This document shows, in pieces, positions 9,198-20,652 of a stretch of DNA of 25,385 bases. The stretch spans positions 1 to 25,385 of the forward strand of contig JAQGAU010000640.1 in NCBI GenBank assembly GCA_034698045.1, in the 5' to 3' direction. The notes below the pieces were generated by a model that worked only from the letters and a program-made list of their open reading frames with translations, was not told the DNA's origin and made no database searches. The stretch comes from Paramacrobiotus richtersi (Eukaryota; Tardigrada; Eutardigrada; Parachela; Macrobiotidae). How positions within the stretch are numbered: the stretch's first letter is position 1; every line of letters begins with the position of its first letter. The position numbers and the translations under genes are program-made.

Positions 9198-10537
9198 GCG
9201 GATAATTGGTGGAGGACACCAGGATTTTACGTCTGTGCCTGTGATATTAAAGCGTAATTATATGATTAACAGCGTCGTGAAGTTTGTAATCAGTGGGGGA
9301 AATCTTGGTACAAAAAAAGTGACTTTGATTTCGGTGATAGTTGGTCCACGTAACTAGTCAGCATTTTCGGTTTGAATTATTATCATTTTTGGTCGGATGC
9401 AATTGTCCTGCCGCGGTGCACGAGTTCGTAAATAAAATCACTGACAAGTGGGACTGTACGGTAAATTACTTGTGTGTACCGTATGTGCACTGACAAGTGT
9501 CATGGGCCTTTACCCAATATAATAATAAGCCGAACAAACATGGCGCAAAACTATGAATTACATACTATAATTAGTATTAAAATTAGTATTAAATTAGTAT
9601 TATAATAGTATAAAAATTAGCACACATCAAAATTAGCGCATAAAATAGACAGGAATGCAGTGAAAGTCCCACGACTCCATTAGAAATTAACGCTAGTCAC
9701 ATGACTTGCCACGGGCAACGTCTTTTCAAAGTCTCCGTACATAACATCGCGGCATAACGTTTTTCGTACAAGGAAACGTCAGATATAATTATTAGACTAC
9801 AGTACATCTGTAGCAGCTGATTTTCCTGTTAGATAGAGTCTTGCTAACAATAAAATATACTCCAGGCTTACAAAACACACTGGATTACTATATTTTTGAT
9901 AAAACAGGCAAAATCACATGCAGACATACTTTAGGTCACATATACGAGTACTTGTACGACGATCGTATTATGCAGACATACATACAGACACTACGATGTG
10001 AGGTGTGACACGTGTACCCAGAATTAATGCTTATAACTGCGTTTGTGTTTCTGCTATTCATCGGCTTTCAGATCAACTTCATCCATGAAAAATGGCAAGG
10101 AAAATTGAACAAGGTCGAAATCAAGTTTTGCGGCAATCGTATAGATTTGAAAATGCACAAATCATGCCATGAAACATGCAAATTAATCTGTAAATGTAAC
10201 GTACTGAGCGCTATACATAGAAATTCTCGTTTAACGGAGAATGCGAACTGGACGCAAAATTATGTGCAATACGATCGCACGCAATACTGTCGCATTTTAA
10301 TTCCAATCTGGACGGATGAAATAAATGCTTAAACGAGCCACAGACTTCTGCACTTTAGGGTGATTCGCCCGATTTACCGATCCTAAAACATCAACGTGAC
10401 TGATCATACACCAAAATATTGCATAGCTATAGGATAATCGAGCCGGACTGATAATTTGTTATTCTGCTTGCGAAACAATCTTAGCGAACACCGTCCACCC
10501 ACCTCATTTTTCTCCCCCTTGAACATCTCAACAAAAA
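9198..10537. other. Intergenic spacer between convergent LRR gene and gene A (duplicated)
   Basis: The spacer matches 78-1725 of block copy 1 throughout, apart from insertions there, and its right part (from about 10060) also matches 14985-15605. It should contain both 3' UTRs. An AATAAA at 9431-9436 is a possible polyadenylation signal for the LRR gene. Local copies of attagtatta occur at 9570-9610. The 106-codon frame at 10012-10332 is not preserved in the paralogous blocks and is not accepted as a gene. Confidence 0.6.
9570..9615. repeat. Short AT-rich tandem repeat (attagtattaaa)
   Basis: About three to four imperfect copies of attagtatta(aa) are found here and are absent from the matching part of block copy 1, so they arose after duplication. 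Confidence 0.6.
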
Positions 10538-13500
10538 TTATTTGTTCCCGATCTTTCTCCGCGCACTGGCCCTCTTGCTTCCGTCCGTGCATTTCGTCCT
10601 ATCCAGCTTCGCTGAGATACTCAACCCGGCCATCTCCAACGGCGGTTGACGTGTGTTCTTTCGCCGCCTGAAATCCTGCAGGAACGTACCCATCGACGCC
10701 AACGGTGTAGCATCCAACAGCGATGCCGGTAACACCGTATCCTCCCTAGCGGGCCGAATCGGCACCGGTTTACGGTCGCTGCGCCGCCGAAATCGCTCCA
10801 CCCAGGTGTTGGACGCAACGAAGTCGTTGATACCTAGTTGGGTGGCTAGTTCTCTGGCGTGCGTCTGGATGGCCTTGATGGTGGGTTCGGTGTGAATGGT
10901 GAGACGCTGCTCCTCGATCCATGCTGCTACCCGAGATTCCAGCACCGGATAGCGGCCGCTGGGCACGCGCACCCGACTGACCATCAGCTGGGAGGCGTCA
11001 AGGGATTTAAACTTGTTATACTCTCTGCAAAAGATGGATTATTATAACTGCTGCTTTGTGGAATAAGAATGCTGATCTATCGGAACAAATTACTACGACC
11101 GAGGAAAACTTATGTTTTCGAATTCTGCCGTGTCTCTCTTAAGCCTCGTAAAACCACGACTGAGTACAAAAATCAGCTGTCTTGTCTCTCGTAAAACCAC
11201 GAGTACAAAAATCAAGTTTTTATTTTATTTCTATGATTTATCGTGGAAAAAACGGCCTTACTGGGTAAACAGTGCAACCGCTCAGTAGAGGTTACATTTA
11301 CTGATACCTATATGTACACTACTGTACTTATTGAGAAACTTTATACAAATTTTGGTGGGTGGGCAGAAATAGCCCGCTTACCGCTACTGAAATGCTGAAC
11401 ACGATACTGAATTGCTGAACACGAATCACTAGAGACAGCATGCACACCTGGCCCAAGTTCAGTCTCGACTGATTCTGGAGTGTGTTACATTTTTCTGTTC
11501 TTTCTCAAACAAGCTGCGATCTTCGTAACTATATTTTATTTTTTATTACATTTTATTTTTGCAATTGTATTACATCTTGTTAGTCCCATGACAGCTGGAA
11601 ACCAGGGACCATCGATACCTGTATATGGCCACATACCGCAGTTTTCACTACTGCAGGCCTCGGTAACTCGATCTCTTGAATTTGACCTTGCTTGTGCGGT
11701 GTATAGGTGACAGCAGATCGATATAATCTCAAGACATCGTTTTCGCGACCGCCGCTGCATATGCAGCGCTTGCTGTGCGGCTCCAGAGCGAGTCAAGAAC
11801 CGCTGCTATCACATCCCACGCATTCTCTTGTCAGGATGAAATTTCCAGGAAAGTCCTACCTGAACCCTATTTACCGGTAGCGCAAGCTCAGTGATTCAAT
11901 ATATCGGTAATCCCGGGATCTTACAGTGAATACTAACAGTTCACTAGCTGCCGGATTACAATATTTTAATATCGATGCGACCTGTAATATTTCGCTCAAG
12001 CGGACAAACCGCTGCTGAGAAATATCGCATCACGGTACAAGCATAACGTGTACAATAATTAGCACTCCCCAGATAATCCAGTCAGATCGAACCTTCTGTA
12101 CAAAAGGTAGTTAGTTACTCGTGCAAGATAAACAGTGACTCTGTATAACCTTTCCGAATGAACAATGCTTTCAGAAGGCACTGCATGTGGGAGGAAGCAT
12201 AAAAATAGATTTCTAAGAATTGTTCTACATAAATGAGCATGCAGCGTTCTGAAATATCGGGGTACTCGACATCCTCACACCTCAGGCACAATACCCCGAT
12301 ATCAGATACAGAGAGCGCATCACCTCAATAAACTATCACTGCGACAGCTTTTCGTGGTAAATGAATTCTTTTCCATATTATTTCGAAGAAATACCTTGTT
12401 GACGTATTCCGTCTATAACACGCCTGGGGCAGCTGTAACTATTCTCTACAGCGTCTAATTTTGCCGATTTACTACCAATTTCTCATACTGTAGAAATAAT
12501 CGACCGAAGCGAAGCGAAAGTCCTCTATAATCAGGTCAAAATGATTTCCCTGTCGGTCTGTCCGTGGATAAATGTATAATAATATTATTTAATTATATTA
12601 TTAATATTATATATTATTTAACAATATTATTAAATAATAATTAATAAATAAATTAGCCAAGGCCCTCTATATACTCAGTTCAAAATGATTTCCCTGACAT
12701 ATACTGTATGTCGGTAGAAACAGTCTATAAGTAATATGATTATCAGATGCCCACGGATGTCAAAATATTATCATGCATACCCTCGCTGAATTTTTGTGAC
12801 ACAACATCACCAAAACTAGACATTTTCTTAATTAGATTTTTAGATTGGTAAAATTAATACCAGTTTACAGCTCACAATTCGTGTTTCTTTCGGTGCGTTA
12901 AGTTAGTCCCTAGCATTGTTTAAATTCATTTTTTTATGCTTACCTGTGTATGCACCTTGCTTCGCTTCGGCCACTCAGTGCCCGCAATCAGTGAGTGAAC
13001 TTTCCTAGTTTATCGTCACTTAACTTTTGCAAATCTTATCTTCTGCTTCGGTTTTACTTTTCACTGTACATTAATTCCTGCCCACATAGAATATATGTCA
13101 TGCTTAGTTGTTCGTAGATGCTTTTACCATGTTACTTGTCTTCAAGTACATACTTGCACCACGCCGAGAAGCGTGCATGGCTGAGCTGATGTTTCCGGGC
13201 AAACTGTCGCTGTGAGCATGACCGACCCGTCTCTTCGTGTTCCTTGCGGAACAAATCGACGTAATGGATCTTCTGGGCAGGCGAGTAGGCCTTGGTAACG
13301 CGCTTCCTGGTTACGGCTTTCAGTTTCGGTGATACTGCTGCGACTGACGGTGGCGGTTGCTGTTGACCGTTTCCCGCAGTATCACTCTTACTCACCGTGC
13401 TGCTCGGAGGGGATGGTGCCGATTTCACCGCTCCAAATATCTCTTCTAAAAAAATTACGAAACATATTGCTAATCAGCTGTATACTAAAACGTTTATTTA

Positions 13501-14181
13501 TTTTCAAATTCAACACATTTTTCGTATGTTGGGATAACAATGTATTTAAGACAAAAAACAATAAAGAAATCCACAAGTTGCTGTGAATAAGATGCACCAC
13601 AAACATTGCAAATTAATAACTTTTTTTGAAATAGTGGCAGTAATTAAGAAAATGACTGCAAAAATCTGATAAACCATTCCATTCATTCGAAAATTAGATC
13701 ATGCTTTTTTTTCTTTTTTTTCGTACTTGTAGCAAGCGCATACCTAAGAATAGATCAATGTCCAGTGCACTGGGGAGAAAATCAGTCATTTTTGTCGACG
13801 GATTATGCAAACTCGTAACCGTTTGTTGAAGGCCTTCTAGCGCGGGGTTGATAATGGGATAATGAGTGGATTCTGTCAACATATTAAGTAATCAACCGTA
13901 TATCCTTTTTAAACGGTTTTCTAAAATTACGGGGAATTTTTTAAAGATGTTCCGATTTTCTTACCAAGACTGGGATGCTTTTTCTCCATTTCATCATAGG
14001 GAAAATGATATGGCGCGCACGTCATAGCGCCTTCCGAGGCGAAAATGTTGTCCATGTGGAAATTACGCGGATGTGGAACAGCGGACGGGGAACCAATATT
14101 TGAGCTCCAAAAGTAATTGTCGTTTCCGTGGAATTTCCAAAAATCGTGACAGTTTACAAAGCTAAGGGCCTGCTGATTCAT
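10538..14181 (-). CDS. Gene A: pipsqueak/CENP-B-type DNA-binding protein
   Basis: Four exons: 14181-13965, 13872-13744, 13445-13154 and 11024-10538, all with GT-AG borders; phases agree (1, 1 and 2) and give 374 residues. Residues about 1-72 are a region of unknown type conserved with gene B (DFWK, NDNY, SPSAVPH, FHMD, IFASE, PYHF). Exon 2 is acidic and ends LDIDLFLEE. Exon 3 has a Ser/Pro/Gln-rich stretch, then a pipsqueak-like helix-turn-helix (AYSPAQKIHYVDLFRKEH ... SQRQFARKHQLSHARFSAWC). Exon 4 carries the CENP-B-type helix-turn-helix (YPVLESRVAAWIEEQR, TIKAIQTHARELATQLG, DFVASNTWVERFRRRSD) and a basic tail (RASARRKIGNK) that could be a nuclear signal. This two-HTH layout is the DNA-binding half of pogo/Tigger transposases and CENP-B, but no DDE catalytic domain follows. 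A nuclear DNA-binding or regulatory role is inferred. The start is the ATG shared with gene B; the upstream acceptor suggests a 5' UTR intron, so extra N-terminal exons remain possible. Confidence 0.8.
11025..13153 (-). other. Large intron of gene A (2.1 kb)
   Basis: This intron separates the two HTH exons, as the 2.7-kb intron of gene B does. It holds sequence shared with the other blocks (11340-12330), a local duplication of ctcgtaaaaccacga...gtacaaaaatca (about 11145 and 11186), a very AT-rich tract (12565-12655) and a possible miniature inverted-repeat element. No embedded gene was recognised. Confidence 0.7.
12504..12970. mobile_element. Possible miniature inverted-repeat element in the intron of gene A
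   Basis: Perfect 12-bp inverted ends ccgaagcgaagc (12504-12515) and gcttcgcttcgg (12959-12970) flank 443 bases with an AT-rich core. Inside, tcaaaatgatttccctg occurs twice (12536-12552 and 12680-12696). The corresponding intron of gene B shows no such pair. No clear target-site duplication flanks the ends and there is no coding capacity, so this is a candidate only. Confidence 0.35.
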
Positions 14182-14984
14182 ATTTCTGAAAAATTCTGTA
14201 ATGGAGAGACAGCTACAGTCTACGTGTACAGTGTAAGCAGTCGCAGAATTGGGTCGCCTCTGTTGCAGCTGTTTGAAGCGAGGCAGCTGTTGTCTCGGGA
14301 AAACGAAGAAAGACAGTCAAAGCCAGCCGCGCGTGGGCCTTGATACACGATATGCCAGATTCCGGTATTCTCGCAGACGTCTTTATGCAACTATATGCAG
14401 CTGCCCGCAACCAGCCGCATGCATTTTTTACTTTCAACTTGTGATTAAACAGGAAAAGTGATAAAAATTTTTTGTAGTTGTTGCGAAATAACTATAGGCG
14501 CCAGAGTCTGGATTGGACCTCTCAAACTCCATCTCTGACCACCGGAATATCTTGTTCTTACCACTGTAACTCTACTTCTCTGACTGTGATTAATGGTGGT
14601 AAATTTTAAGACTCACGAAAAAAGTACGGTACGTACATTCTTTCTGGAATCTGGTGGGTAGAACAACGGACTGTTGCCTTACGTGGTTTAGCAGTTGCTG
14701 ACATATATATGCTGAACGCATTTAGGCCTTGGATCGTTAATTTTTGGTAGGTCACATGTACATAACAGTTGGCACGACTTTAATACGACAAACTTGACAT
14801 TATTTCCCTGTAGTTATAGCGGCTACAACAACATTTTTGGCACTTTTGGTACTGCTCAAAAACTGGTGTTCTGTAAGCATCGGTGGCTACGTTAACATTA
14901 TTCCCTTGGCTATTGTTAACAGCGCAATCATGGTACATACATAGCTGTACCATTTGATGACCAGTCATGATAATTTCAAACATA
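14182..14984. other. Upstream region of gene A; no further gene seen
   Basis: The stretch directly upstream, 14195-14440, is partly alike with 20655-20960 upstream of gene B, so it probably contains the 5' UTR, a 5' intron end (ctctccattacag before 14193) and perhaps a promoter. The frame at 14213-14437 (minus) shares one patch with gene B (TVFLRFPETTAAS against TVSFRLPETTAGS), so a short upstream coding exon cannot be excluded. From 14450 to 14984 nothing recognisable was found; the next block duplication begins at about 14985. Confidence 0.45.
14279..14322 (-). other. Conserved 5' block shared by genes A and B (A copy)
   Basis: On the minus strand ttgactgtctttcttcgttt and cccgagacaacagctgcctcg match the B copy at about 20751-20792 with few changes, while the surrounding DNA has diverged more. 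It is either a 5' UTR/upstream exon or a regulatory block. Confidence 0.4.
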
Positions 14985-17900
14985 CGGCTTTCACAAGGAC
15001 TGCCTCTGTGTTATATGGCAAGAAAATGCAAAATGTCGAAAAATCATGCAGGCATAATTACTGTACTGATTGCATGCAATACATAAAAATTCTCGTTTAA
15101 CGGAGAATGCGAACTGAATGCAAAAATATGTGCAGTCCGATCGAAATACTGTCGCACTTCTGACCAATCTGGACGGATGAAATAAATCCTTCAACTTGCC
15201 GCCGACTCCAGTGCTCCACGGTGATTTGTCCGAACTGCAAATCCTAAAAGTAAGCAGCCTAACCGTGAATAAAACCTCCAGACATACTGTATGATTATCG
15301 ACGTATCATTCATGTACAGTATTATAGTGCCTTCGAAATTTGAACCGCTCACAAAAAAGAAGGAACGAAGACAGGAGTAAAGAAGCGGCACAACAACTTA
15401 CAATAATATTAAAAATATTGTCTGAATGTAATAACATAATAACCGAAAACGGAACACATAACTAAGGATAAGTTTTTGTACTAATATTAATAACAATGCT
15501 TACACATTCAACTAGCCGGCCTGATATTATATTATTCTTCTTGTAAAACAACTTCAGCGAACACCACCCACCTCACTTTTCTCCTCCTTAAACCTCTCCA
15601 TTAACTTAATTATTCCCGATCTTTCTCCGTGCACAGACTCTCTTTATCTTCACGTCATCCTTGCATGTTGTATTCTTACTGGAAGGTCGAACCGGCACCG
15701 GTTTATGGTCGCAGCGCCGCCGCCGGAATCGCTCCACCCAGCTGTTGGACGCCACAAAATCGCTAATGTACAGTGTGGTGGCCAGTTCTCGGGCGTGTGT
15801 CTGGATGGCTTTGATGGTGGGCTCGGCGTGACCGATGGTACGCTGTTGATCGATCCATTCGGCCACCAGGGATTCCAGTACCGGATAGCGGCCGCTGGGT
15901 GTGCGCACCCGACTGACCATCAGCTGGGAGGCGTCCAGAGATTTCAGCTTATCGTACTCTCTGCAAAATTTGAATTATTAGAAACAGGACTCTCACAGCA
16001 AACGGCTAAAAAGCATTACGCTTTCGGAATTGAACGTCATCTTTATTTAACTAATCGCCTAATCGATTGTTTTTACGGACAGGAGAAAGCAGGTCGACGT
16101 GTGTTTTGTTTTGGCGTTTAAGCATGGAAATAATGCGCGGTAATGTTAGTTTAATTTTAGCTACTGTTCCTTTGCGGGCTAATTGGGTAAACTTTTTATT
16201 CGATTTTTTAAACTTTTATTTGCGTCAACGTTGTGTCCGGGCTACTGCCAAATGACTACTAATCGTCCAGGAGCATTCCACGGTAATCGTCTGTCGCTGT
16301 TAACCCGGTAGTCCAGACCACTATGTAGCTACTAAAATGCTGCAAACTAGTAAGAAATCTGGCACACTGGATGCAGTTGTTGGTCTCGAATATGCTGTTT
16401 TCTATAACATGTCGTTGTTTCTTTAAAACATGCTTTATCTTCTATAACGCTAGGCCGGAGTGGTTTGACAACGGATGTTGGCCATTTTGATTTGAACTGA
16501 AATGTGAATCAAAGAAATTCGCCACCACAAGTACTTTGTTGCGAGACCCCGCTTTGACGTGATTTGATTGTGGTTTGACATGTAAAACGTGAAAGTTGCA
16601 ACGTTTTGAAACCATTTCTAAGACTATTCCTTGTGTGTAATACGGCGTTACATCGTATTTATCACATGAGAACCAACAACGTTGGAACCATCGGGACGCG
16701 GACTGCAACGTGCTACTGCAGCAGCAACGAATCCTTGAATCTAGTTATAACGTTATTTTTGTCGGTGTACGCGTGCAAATCAATGCAATCTGACAAAAGC
16801 GCGCGCATATGCACCATGCAACGTCAGAGCGGATTGAAACCGTTGCCGCCATACCCCATCCCCTCCGCATGATAACATTCCCTAGAAGCCGTAGATGATC
16901 CCTGTTTACCGGCAGTGCAGCTAAGCGAGTCCACATCGATAATTCCTGATTGTGCACAGTGCGTTGGATTTCTAAATATACCTCCACGGAATATGTGCGC
17001 AGTGTCACCTGGGAACTGCAATTCACCAGAAATGTCGGTTGCCGGAGTCAGCCGTACCAGTTCTCTTTTAAAACGACCCGATCTCAAATGTTTCGCTCCA
17101 GGTCATAAATTATGGGACAAATCATGGCTAACAAATAACGATTTTGTCCTGAACATGTCTCAAAGATTAAGCCGTGCATGTCTCAGTACTTGCTATCGAC
17201 AGCATCATGGGCGATGCATAAAGATTTAACTGTAATGTCTAATCAAGGCCCAGGACGTATCGCTTCTTAGTTTCTTCTTAGTTTCTTCTTAGTTGCATGC
17301 ATGTATGCCCAGGACGTATCGCTTCTTAGTTTCTTCTTAGTTTCTTCTTAGTTTCTTCTTAGTTTCTTCTTAGTTTCTTCTTAGTTTCTTCTTAGTTTCT
17401 TCTTAGTTGCATGCATGTATGCCCTTCATTCAATGCCATTTCTTAGCCGATCGTACATGTTCCAGCCACCTTATTATTAATCTGTAAAGAAGTAATCAGC
17501 AATCCGGAAATCACGCAAATATTACATCAGGCTGCAGCCGGCTAACCAATTCTCAGAAGAGAAATCAGTGCAGCTCCAAAAAAAAAACTACTTAGTTTTT
17601 AGGAAATGGAAAAGTGGTTACATAATGACCAGCTAGAGACAACGAAGTGGAAAACTTAGGACGCTGTGCTATTCTACATGCAAATGCAAGAAAAATGTAT
17701 GAAAAGAGTTATGGATTCTCCGATAGGCTAGTTCACCGAATTCAAAATTAAAACTAACACCAGCCCCCAAATGAAGTTAGAGCACTTATTAAAAGCCTCT
17801 TGCGCATGCATAAGTGCAAAAGTGAGAACCAAGTCCATCTGCAGTCAACAGTTGGATGTACTCGTACAGATAGACTGCTTTATATAAAATATTCCCGTTT

Positions 17901-18310
17901 TATTATGAATTGCCGTTAATTATTGTAAATGTCCTTGGAGGGGGGGCAAAATTAACGCTTCTTAGCCAAGCCTACCCAAGCGAGACATACCGAACCTTGT
18001 GGAGAGAAGATACTTATACAACATGATTGCCAGTAACTCTCGTTAACCTGGTTGGAAGGACCAGTGCTTCCAGTTAAACGAATTACATATGGAAGCAGAT
18101 ATAAAGACAGAATTACATTTTTTGAATGAACAGCGCTGCCAAGGGGAATCACACAAAGATGGGAGGAGAAATAAAAATAGATTTCTCAGGATTGCTTTGT
18201 CTAAATGAGCACATATGCAGGCGTTCTCATTACGGTACGAGTATCCGATACCCGGCATCAGACGTTAAGTACAATACCCTGATATCCTCGGATACAATTC
18301 AAAGCGTCTA
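14985..18310. repeat. Block duplication copy 3 (3' half of gene B and its spacer)
   Basis: From cggctttca (about 14984) the sequence matches 10063 onward and 1279 onward: 'gtccgatcgaaatactgtcgcac', the last exon, and intron segments up to about 18310 (12330 in copy 2). No LRR gene end precedes it, so the left border of this copy lies inside the LRR/CENP-B spacer. Confidence 0.75.
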
Positions 18311-20652
18311 CCCACTCAATGGTGTCACGGCTCAAGGTTTTTTTCCAAAAAAAGTATACCTTAAATTTTCCCCAGATTTCTTCAAAACATATATATTTTG
18401 TTAAAATTACAAGTCAGATGTCTCCATTTTTATGCCGTAACTCTTCCGAATTGTCCGACAATGATTTGCTCATTTTTCTGGGATGTTAAACGATTTTACC
18501 GTAACTTGACCTTTCTAACTATACCTGAACTTGACCTTTAAAGACGCTGCGCTTATCTGCTGTTCTTCGGGTTTATCTTATAACACTACACTAATTACTG
18601 CTCAAATGCGATTCTAGCTATAGTGTTTTTACGCTCACTTTTCGTGTGTCCTACGTATAATGATCTTAGTAGAGGTACGTTACTGTACATACTTGCACCA
18701 CGCCGAGAAGCGTGCATGGCTAAGATGATAGGTCCGAGCAAACTGTCGCTGTGAGAACGCAACTCCCTTGTCTTCGTGTTCCTTGCGGAACAGATCGACG
18801 TACTGGATCTTCTGGGCCGGCGAGTAGGCCTTGGTAACGCGCTTCTTGGTTGCGGCTTTCGGTGTAGCTGGTACCGTTACCACGTGATGCAGCGTGACTG
18901 GCGGCAGGGGTAGTTGTTCACAGTTTCCCGCAGCGTCAGTCTTATCGTTGCGCGGATTGTTGTTGTGAGCAGCTTGCGCCAGTTTTTTGACGTCCACCGC
19001 TTCAAATATTTCTTCTAAAACGCACAAAAATTACCGGTGACCAGCTTTGCATTAAAAATTGTCATTTTACGATTAGAAGCAAAATGCTGCGATGGTCTCC
19101 GCAGGCTACAAGTTTCGTTCGCTAAGATAGCGCTTTGTCACATTCAGCCTTCTGTGCATGCCTTTCCCTTTTTCATGCTTCCTGACGCAAAACAGGGCAG
19201 AAAGTTTAAGTTAAACAGCGCAATAAGAGTTCTCCAGCAAAACTGATTCTTTTCTTCGTCCTACTCTTCGTCATCGTACCAGGAGGTGAAACTTGTTGTT
19301 AATGCAGTCACTGCAGTGGCACTGAAATCTTTCACTGTAATTTTTGCAAGGCGCTTTTGCGAATATTGTATGCATATGATAAATAAGCTTACATAACACG
19401 TTCTGCGGCCACTTTGGGCAGGGCCCTTTAACCGCTCCCGTATCGCCGGGTGGCGCGTAATAAGAGCGTTAGTTCTCTGTAGGTACTATTCTTAAAAAAC
19501 ACCAGACAAGTTTAACATTTACCCCACTGGTATTCGGATCGATGGATTAATGTCTGTGTGCTTAACGGTTAACCAGTGCAAAAACAACAAGGAAACAGAA
19601 AAAAACTCCATATTTCTGTGATGTTCAAAAGTTGCCGATTGGTTCGTCTGCAAATTTAACGGTGCGGGGTACGGCGTTAAGTATCACTGGTACTGGTATT
19701 AACACAATACGCTAGAAGTATGTAAAAAGGAAATCACCACTGAAATGTACGTAAGCCATAACTGCACAAGGAAGCCATACCATTCGTATTGTGCGTTATC
19801 ACTTTTCTTGGCCAGAGCCCCACACATCGATTATCAGTATTAATTATCCCTATCAACTATCCCTATCAACGGCTGAGTTACGGGCTGCTGATATGTATGT
19901 ACATATAGGTACATGTACAAGAACCAGAAAAGTTCATGCAAGAGTTTCTATTATGTACTCATAATCTTCATTATTATTTCCCTTAAACCAATGAAATACT
20001 TCGTACCTTAATTTTACATGATATTACAGCACTGTTTACATTCTTATATTACGTGATTTTTGCAAATAACGATCGCAGAGGGTTTTCATCTGAAACAGAG
20101 CTTGACAAATGATTTTGTTGTAAATAACTGCAAGAATTGTTGAATATGGATAAAAACCTATTCCTGTAGGCTTTCTATTCAAAAAACAGCGGCTTACACA
20201 TTTCAAGAAGAGTAACACATACATACCTAAGAATAGATCAATGTCCAATACGTCGGTTGTTTTTGCCGATGGTTTATGAATACTCGTAACATCTTGTTGA
20301 AGATCGTCCAGCAGGGGATTGGCAACGGAATAGTGCGTGGATTCTATCGCAAATTAAAACACAAAGCCGTAGGTAATATCTCTACAAATTATTTTCTACA
20401 ATTACAATGATCATTAATTTTGACTTCCTTACCGAAGAAAGCGTGATTCTTCGCCATTCCGTCAAACAGGAAATGGTATGGAGGGCATGAAAAAGTGCAT
20501 TCCGATGCGAAAATAATGTCCATGTGGAAATCACGTGAGTGTGGCACCGCGGACGGTGAATAACCTGAGCTACGGACGTAGTTGTCGTTTCTTGGGTATT
20601 TCCAAAAATCGTAACAGTTCATAGAGCGATTGGCCTGCTGAATGAAATTCAT
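15606..20652 (-). CDS. Gene B: pipsqueak/CENP-B-type DNA-binding protein, paralogue of gene A
   Basis: Four exons: 20652-20433, 20343-20227, 19014-18693 and 15960-15606; splice phases equal those of gene A and give 337 residues. The N-terminal region keeps DFWK, NDNY, SPSAVPH, FHMD, IFASE and PYHF. Exon 2 ends in LDIDLFLEE. Exon 3 has a different linker (His/Asn/Pro-rich) and the pipsqueak-like HTH (AYSPAQKIQYVDLFRKEH ... SQRQFARTYHLSHARFSAWC). Exon 4 carries the CENP-B-type HTH (YPVLESLVAEWIDQQR, TIKAIQTHARELATTL, DFVASNSWVERFRRRR). Compared with gene A about 44 residues after the HTH (the LPASLLDATPLASMG segment) are lost in frame, and the basic end ARRKIGNN is kept. No DDE domain. Open frames and phases survive despite strong divergence of intron DNA and linkers, which suggests selection on a functional protein. 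The N-terminal start carries the same uncertainty as in gene A. Confidence 0.8.
15961..18692 (-). other. Large intron of gene B (2.7 kb)
   Basis: This intron separates the two HTH exons. It contains block-shared sequence, an 11-bp minisatellite (17249-17430) and no recognised gene. Open frames such as 16606-16872 and 16915-17229 on the plus strand fall on DNA that is intronic in gene A and is not preserved as coding there. Confidence 0.7.
17249..17430. repeat. 11-bp minisatellite (tttcttcttag) in two arrays with duplicated flanks
   Basis: The first array ends its units at 17270, 17281 and 17292. The second has TTAG every 11 bases from 17329 to 17406, about seven full units. Both arrays are preceded by cccaggacgtatcgcttctt (17249 and 17308) and followed by agttgcatgcatgtatgccc (17291 and 17405), so a 58-bp flank-plus-array segment was duplicated and the second copy then expanded. 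Confidence 0.9.
19015..20226 (-). other. Second intron of gene B (1.2 kb)
   Basis: The same intron in gene A is only about 300 bp (13446-13743), so roughly 900 bp was gained here or lost there. No gene or element ends were recognised. A short direct repeat, ctatccctatcaa, occurs near 19850. Confidence 0.6.

Larger units (their letters stand above)
9150..14450. repeat. Block duplication copy 2 (LRR 3' end plus full gene A)
   Basis: The left part (9150-12050) matches 1-3150. The right part (10060-14450) matches 14985-20960, exon by exon and through intron segments such as 'ataaaaatagatttct' (about 12200 with 18173). This is the only block in the window holding both an intact LRR gene end and a complete CENP-B-type gene. 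Confidence 0.75.

Noticed and set aside
10012..10332. 106-codon plus-strand open frame with an N-terminal hydrophobic stretch
   Set aside because: The matching DNA at 1280-1530 and 14990-15180 does not keep the frame, so it is spacer sequence.
16606..17229. Plus-strand open frames in the gene B intron
   Set aside because: They fall on intron DNA shared with gene A where no equivalent frame exists.
17249..17430. CRISPR-like array
   Set aside because: The 11-bp units are directly contiguous without unique spacers, and the genome is eukaryotic.
10538..20652. Genes A and B as active pogo/Tigger transposons
   Set aside because: No DDE catalytic domain, multi-exon structure, and no terminal inverted repeats found around the gene bodies.
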